From: an uncultured Porphyromonadaceae bacterium
Lineage (GTDB): Bacteria > Bacteroidota > Bacteroidia > Bacteroidales > Muribaculaceae
DNA length: 9,731 nt
Assembly: GCA_900554265.1 (NCBI GenBank)
Contig: USGZ01000035.1
Span: 1 to 9,731 of the forward strand
Direction of reading: 5' to 3'
A program made the position numbers and the translations under genes. Positions 6,942 through 9,731 of this stretch are shown here, one piece after another; within the stretch, counting starts at the first letter, position 1, and the number at the start of each line of letters is the position of its first letter. The notes beneath the pieces are model-generated. The model was given only the letters and a program-made list of their open reading frames with translations. It made no database searches and had not been told where the DNA came from.

Positions 6942-7102
6942 ATGAATGTTGATAGTGTTCGTAAATTTTTGGCTGTTTTCTTGACTTCCGGACTTATAAA
7001 ATGAAGAATTGTCGTTGTTTACATATTGTAAACATATTACTTTATTGTAAATCAGAGAATTCTTGCTGTTATCAACACTATGTTCACAACCTGTATGTTT
7101 GA
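6942..7102 (+). other. Two coupled tiny open frames behind a strong Shine-Dalgarno sequence
   Basis: AGGAGG at 6929-6934 lies 7 nt before ATG 6942. The 20-codon frame ends at TGA 7002-7004, and a second ATG at 7001 overlaps that stop (ATGA). The second frame codes for 33 residues with five cysteines (positions 4, 6, 16, 22, 23) and ends at 7102. Most genes nearby lack a Shine-Dalgarno sequence, so the perfect one is notable. Against this, the region is AT-rich, short frames arise by chance, and I recognise neither peptide. A leftward 73-codon frame (6927-7148) overlaps and has noncoding-like composition. I report the arrangement, not a gene call. Confidence 0.2.
7016..7034. promoter_or_regulatory. 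Perfect 19-bp palindrome, possible operator
   Basis: TGTTTACA and TGTAAACA are perfect 8-bp inverted arms around the spacer TAT. The 9-mer TATTGTAAA beginning in the spacer (7024-7032) is repeated directly at 7043-7051, 19 bp further on, so a second, half-matching site may follow. Two-fold symmetry at this length is typical of dimeric helix-turn-helix regulators. It lies about 400 bp from the rightward gene and 490 bp from the leftward one, far for a simple repressor site. The bound protein is unknown. Confidence 0.4.
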
Positions 7103-7289
7103 TAATTTCATAATCTTCGAAGTAGGTTTTTCGTTGATAAACCAGCATATTCCGTCGATAAGGCCTTTCAAAACTAATTTATAAAAATCAGGCTGAAACT
7201 CTTGCTTTTTCCGGCGACGCAGGGCTTAATGCATCGTTGCGGTTTTTCCAAATTTAATTATCAAAATCTTCCGACTTTGTTTTAAACAC

Positions 7290-7312
7290 TTATCAACAGC
7301 CAATGTTGATAA
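7290..7312. promoter_or_regulatory. Inverted pair of TTATCAACA sites
   Basis: TTATCAACA (7290-7298) and TGTTGATAA (7304-7312) are perfect 9-bp inverted arms around the 5-bp spacer GCCAA. The pair lies about 105-130 bp upstream of the rightward promoter box. It could be an operator for a dimeric regulator, or a head-to-head pair of DnaA-type boxes. Because the same nonamer also stands alone at 7069, the half-site itself seems to be the recognised unit. Confidence 0.45.
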
Positions 7313-7418
7313 CGCAGATAAAGCCTCCGGGGCCGAAGGATGGCTTTCTTTCCTACTTTCGGCATAGACCTGCTTCATTAATTAATATAAAAGCCGGCGC
7401 AAAGAGTAAAAAAATTAG

Positions 7419-7426
7419 TACCTTTG
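7419..7426 (+). promoter_or_regulatory. Rightward promoter -7 box for the flippase/dehydrogenase operon
   Basis: TACCTTTG (followed by C) matches the Bacteroidetes -7 consensus TAnnTTTG exactly. Only 13 bases separate it from the ATG at 7440, so the message would start a few bases before the start codon. No convincing -33 TTTG lies at the expected distance; the sequence there is AAGCCGGCGC. An AT-rich stretch (about 7377-7390) lies further up. Confidence 0.7.
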
Positions 7427-7439
7427 CGCTTGGCTTATT

Positions 7440-8486
7440 ATGAACAAGAGCAAAAAACAGGCAAAGGGCCTCAGAGGCGCTGTAAAGTACATCATTCCCT
7501 TCGTTGTCAGCGTCGGGTTGTGCTACCTGCTGTTCACGGATATCGACTTCGGGCAGATGATGGATATAATCCGCAACGAGTGCGATTTCCGCTGGATAGC
7601 CCTGGCCTTATGCATCAGTATAGTGAGCTTCGTGTGCCGTGCTTACCGCTGGCGTATCCAGCTCCGCGCCCTCGGCATCGACCCCCCGGTCAGCGCCCTT
7701 ATTCTGAGCATATTCGGCACATATTCGGTAAACCTTGTGTTTCCGCGCCTCGGCGAGATTTGGAGAACCGGCTATATAGCCCAGCGTCAGAAAGCTCCGT
7801 TCACAACCGTTTTCGGCAGCATGGTGGCCGACCGCCTCGCGGATACGGTAACGGTTCTGCTGCTGACGGTAGTAACTTTCGGACTCGCATCGGGAGCCAT
7901 CATGAATTTTCTTGAAGCGAATATGGACAGCTACCGCTCCATCCTGGTCACCCTCACATCGCCCTGGCTCTGGGGAAGCGCAATAGTAATCATAGCTGCA
8001 TTCTGGATTCTTATGACGCGCCGCACTTCCGTAGGCTGGTTAGTGAAGGTCCAGAATGTGTTCCGCGAACTCTGGCAGGGCTTTGCCGTAATTGTCAGGA
8101 TGAAAGGCAAAGGCCAGTGGCTGCTGTGGACCGTCGGTATCTGGGGTTGCTTCTTCACTCAGCTCTATGTATGCTTCTTCTCCTTCCCCTTCACCGCCGA
8201 AGTAGTCGCCGACAACGGGGCACTGGCCGTCCTGGTTACTTTCGTGCTCAGCAGCATCTCGATGGGCGTTCCCAGCAACGGCGGAATAGGCCCCTGGCAG
8301 TGGAGCGTCATATTCGGTCTGAGCATCTACGGCGTGGCTCGTCCCGATGCCGCGGCATTCGCCAATATTGTCCTCGGTACGCAGACGCTGATGCTCATCG
8401 TCCTGGGCATATTTACTTTCGCCGCCATAGCGCTCGACAGGAAAAAGGCTGCCCGGCGAATCGAAAACGAAAATAATGTAAATTAA
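7440..8486 (+). CDS. Flippase-like integral membrane protein (LPG-synthase TM / UPF0104 family)
   Basis: A 348-residue polytopic inner-membrane protein. It matches the family named after the transmembrane (flippase) half of lysylphosphatidylglycerol synthase MprF, here without the catalytic aminoacyl domain. Membrane segments lie at about 16-33, 52-68, 85-101, 126-156, 178-192, 226-248, 258-276 and 306-331. The conserved stretches NLVFPRLGEIWRTGYIAQRQ (98-117) and VPSNGGIGPWQW (277-288) are family hallmarks. In-frame stop TAG at 7416-7418 rules out an upstream ATG. There is essentially no leader and no ribosome binding site. The dehydrogenase gene follows after 18 bp. Stand-alone members probably move a lipid or lipid-linked compound across the membrane; the substrate here is unknown. 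Confidence 0.9.
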   Translation: MNKSKKQAKGLRGAVKYIIPFVVSVGLCYLLFTDIDFGQMMDIIRNECDFRWIALALCISIVSFVCRAYRWRIQLRALGIDPPVSALILSIFGTYSVNLVFPRLGEIWRTGYIAQRQKAPFTTVFGSMVADRLADTVTVLLLTVVTFGLASGAIMNFLEANMDSYRSILVTLTSPWLWGSAIVIIAAFWILMTRRTSVGWLVKVQNVFRELWQGFAVIVRMKGKGQWLLWTVGIWGCFFTQLYVCFFSFPFTAEVVADNGALAVLVTFVLSSISMGVPSNGGIGPWQWSVIFGLSIYGVARPDAAAFANIVLGTQTLMLIVLGIFTFAAIALDRKKAARRIENENNVN

Positions 8487-8504
8487 AAAACATACACTGT
8501 AGAA

Positions 8505-9701
8505 ATGGCAAAAGTTATTATCATCGGCTGCGGTGGCGTAGGCACGGTAGTGGCCCACAAGTGCGCTCAGCATCCGGAAGTTTTCTCCGAGATAGTAATC
8601 GTTTCCCGTACCCTGGACAAGTGCCGGAAGGTTGTCGATGCTATTGGCAAGCCTTACGTCAGCGCCGACCGTGTCGACGCCGACAATGTCGACGAGCTTG
8701 TCGAACTCCTCCGCCGCCACAAACCCGCAATGGTGATAAATGTGGCACTGCCCTATCAGGACCTCACCATCATGGAGGCCTGCCTGCAGTCCGGCGTCAA
8801 CTACCTCGATACCGCCAACTACGAGCCCCGCGACGTGGCCCATTTCGAGTATTCATGGCAGTGGGCCTACGCGGAGCGCTTCGAGAAGGCCGGACTTACG
8901 GCCATACTCGGCTGCGGCTTCGACCCGGGTGTCAGCGGAGTGTTCACGGCCTATGCCGCCAAGCACTATTTCTCGGAAATGGAGACCCTCGACATCGTCG
9001 ACTGCAACGCCGGCAACCACGGCAAGGCTTTCGCCACAAACTTCAATCCCGAAATCAACATCCGCGAGATTACCCAGAACGGTCGCTACTACGAGGAAGG
9101 CAAATGGGTCGTCACCAAGCCCCTGGAATTCCACCGCTCGCTGACTTATCCCAACATCGGCCCGCGCGAGAGCTATCTCCTCTTCCATGAGGAACTCGAG
9201 AGCCTGGTCAAGAATTATCCGACAATCAGGCGCGCCCGCTTCTGGATGACCTTCGGACAGGAATATCTGACACACCTGCGCGTGATCCAGGACATCGGCA
9301 TGGCCCGCATCGACGAAGTCGAGTACAACGGCACCAAGATCGTGCCCCTGCAGTTCCTCAAGGCCGTGCTGCCCGACCCGCAGAACCTCGGCGAGAACTA
9401 CACCGGCGAAACCTCCATCGGATGCCGCATTGCCGGCACCGGCAAGGACGGCCAGCCCCTCACCTACTACATCTACAACAACTGCGACCACGAAATGGCA
9501 TACAAGGAGACCGGCACGCAGGCCGTAAGTTTCACGACGGGTGTTCCGGCAGCCTTGGGTGCTTCGATGTGGGCCAAAGGGCTGTGGCGCGGAGCGGGCG
9601 TCTTCAATGTCGAGGAGTTCGATCCCGATCCGTTTCTTGCGGAACTGGGTGAGCAGGGACTGCCCTGGCACGAGCTGTTCGACGTTGATCTGGAGGTGTG
9701 A
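8505..9701 (+). CDS. Carboxynorspermidine/carboxyspermidine dehydrogenase (saccharopine dehydrogenase family)
   Basis: A 398-residue cytosolic NADPH-dependent enzyme of the saccharopine dehydrogenase family. In Bacteroidetes and vibrios, members of this length reductively condense L-aspartate semialdehyde with putrescine or diaminopropane, giving carboxyspermidine or carboxynorspermidine. A decarboxylase (nspC-type) then releases spermidine or norspermidine. The Rossmann motif GCGGVG is at residues 8-13. Family-typical stretches seen are VINVALPYQDLTIMEACLQSGVNYLDTANY (about 77-106), LGCGFDPGVSGVF (135-147) and the C-terminal FTTGVPAALGASM. Length and both ends are complete. It is the second gene of the rightward operon, with an A-rich leader and no Shine-Dalgarno sequence. 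The decarboxylase is not in the window. A true lysine-pathway saccharopine enzyme is unlikely, and the preferred diamine cannot be told from sequence. Confidence 0.88.
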   Translation: MAKVIIIGCGGVGTVVAHKCAQHPEVFSEIVIVSRTLDKCRKVVDAIGKPYVSADRVDADNVDELVELLRRHKPAMVINVALPYQDLTIMEACLQSGVNYLDTANYEPRDVAHFEYSWQWAYAERFEKAGLTAILGCGFDPGVSGVFTAYAAKHYFSEMETLDIVDCNAGNHGKAFATNFNPEINIREITQNGRYYEEGKWVVTKPLEFHRSLTYPNIGPRESYLLFHEELESLVKNYPTIRRARFWMTFGQEYLTHLRVIQDIGMARIDEVEYNGTKIVPLQFLKAVLPDPQNLGENYTGETSIGCRIAGTGKDGQPLTYYIYNNCDHEMAYKETGTQAVSFTTGVPAALGASMWAKGLWRGAGVFNVEEFDPDPFLAELGEQGLPWHELFDVDLEV

Positions 9702-9731
9702 TCGGATCGCACCGGACAACCCCGACGCAAC

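Larger units (their letters stand above)
6946..7312. other. Cluster of TTATCAACA (DnaA-box-like) nonamers
   Basis: Exact TTATCAACA occurs at 7069-7077 (+), 7290-7298 (+) and 7304-7312 (-). One-mismatch copies occur at 6946-6954 (-, CTATCAACA), 7132-7140 (-, TTATCAACG) and 7258-7266 (+, TTATCAAAA). The classical DnaA box is TTATCCACA, and this sequence differs at one base; variants of this form appear in some bacterial origins. The density in under 400 bp is higher than chance would readily give for a 9-mer. Alternatives are binding sites of another regulator or an AT-rich coincidence. No dnaA, dnaN or gyrase gene is in the window. Confidence 0.4.
6525..7439. other. 915-bp AT-rich divergent intergenic region
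   Basis: This gap separates the two outward-reading operons. It is far richer in A and T than the coding DNA on either side. From left to right it holds the untranslated leader of the protease, a leftward promoter box, a hairpin cluster (about 6739-6803), a polypyrimidine tract with 18-bp tandem repeats, two tiny open frames behind a strong Shine-Dalgarno sequence, a 19-bp palindrome, several TTATCAACA nonamers, and the rightward promoter at 7419. No tRNA, rRNA, CRISPR array or long gene is visible. For two simple promoters it is much longer than needed, which suggests regulatory, replication-linked or decayed content. Confidence 0.8.

Noticed and set aside
7012..7040. XerCD dif-like site around the TGTTTACA palindrome
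   Set aside because: The GC skew change made a terminus site worth checking, but the arms are separated by 3 bp rather than the 6-bp centre of dif, and the half-sites do not match the usual XerC/XerD halves.
6927..7148. Leftward 73-codon frame with an upstream TAAATTTG at 7256-7249
   Set aside because: The protein is dominated by Asn, Ser, Lys and Tyr, as expected from translating AT-rich noncoding DNA. The promoter-like box is about 100 bp away and such boxes are common in AT-rich DNA.
6525..7439. Invertible promoter of the kind seen upstream of Bacteroides surface-glycan loci
   Set aside because: I found no long inverted repeat pair flanking the leftward -7 box. The palindromes present are short and self-contained, and no invertase gene is in the window.
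8040..8843. Minus-strand open frame across the end of the flippase gene and the start of the dehydrogenase gene
   Set aside because: It is antisense to two well-recognised genes and shows no domain.

Overview
The window reads as chromosomal DNA of a GC-rich member of the Bacteroidales, with an Alistipes/Rikenellaceae-like genome as the best guess. The evidence is a C10 (streptopain-type) cysteine protease with a type IX secretion C-terminal sorting domain, Bacteroidetes-type -7 promoter boxes (TAnnTTTG), mostly A-rich rather than Shine-Dalgarno leaders, and a saccharopine-dehydrogenase-like polyamine enzyme beside a flippase-like membrane protein. The genus is inference.

Layout. Positions 1-150 are a palindrome-rich intergenic stretch. 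Five genes then read leftward as one probable operon, listed here in transcription order: C10 protease (4056-6524), acyltransferase-3 membrane protein (2984-4027), HAD phosphatase (2296-2967), gmd (1230-2282) and fcl (151-1233). The gaps are 28, 16 and 13 bp, and the last pair overlaps by 4 bp. Positions 6525-7439 form a 915-bp AT-rich divergent intergenic region, described below. Two genes then read rightward as a second operon: a flippase-like membrane protein (7440-8486) and a carboxynorspermidine/carboxyspermidine dehydrogenase (8505-9701). The last 30 bases (9702-9731) hold nothing I can call.

How the genes fit together. Gmd and Fcl convert GDP-mannose to GDP-L-fucose, the donor for fucosylated surface glycans or glycoproteins. 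The acyltransferase probably modifies a cell-envelope glycan. The HAD enzyme is probably a small-molecule phosphatase serving the same route. That a predicted type IX-secreted protease leads this set is unusual and hints at a link between surface-protein export and surface-glycan supply. The rightward pair belongs to polyamine synthesis (the dehydrogenase) plus a membrane protein of unknown substrate.

The part least explained by ordinary annotation is 6525-7439. It carries hairpins, an 18-bp tandem polypyrimidine repeat, a perfect 19-bp palindrome, three exact TTATCAACA nonamers (resembling DnaA boxes) plus near matches, a strong Shine-Dalgarno sequence in front of a 20-codon frame, and promoter-like boxes facing both ways. 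A replication-origin-like or multi-operator regulatory role is possible, but the GC skew I counted by eye argues against a chromosome origin.
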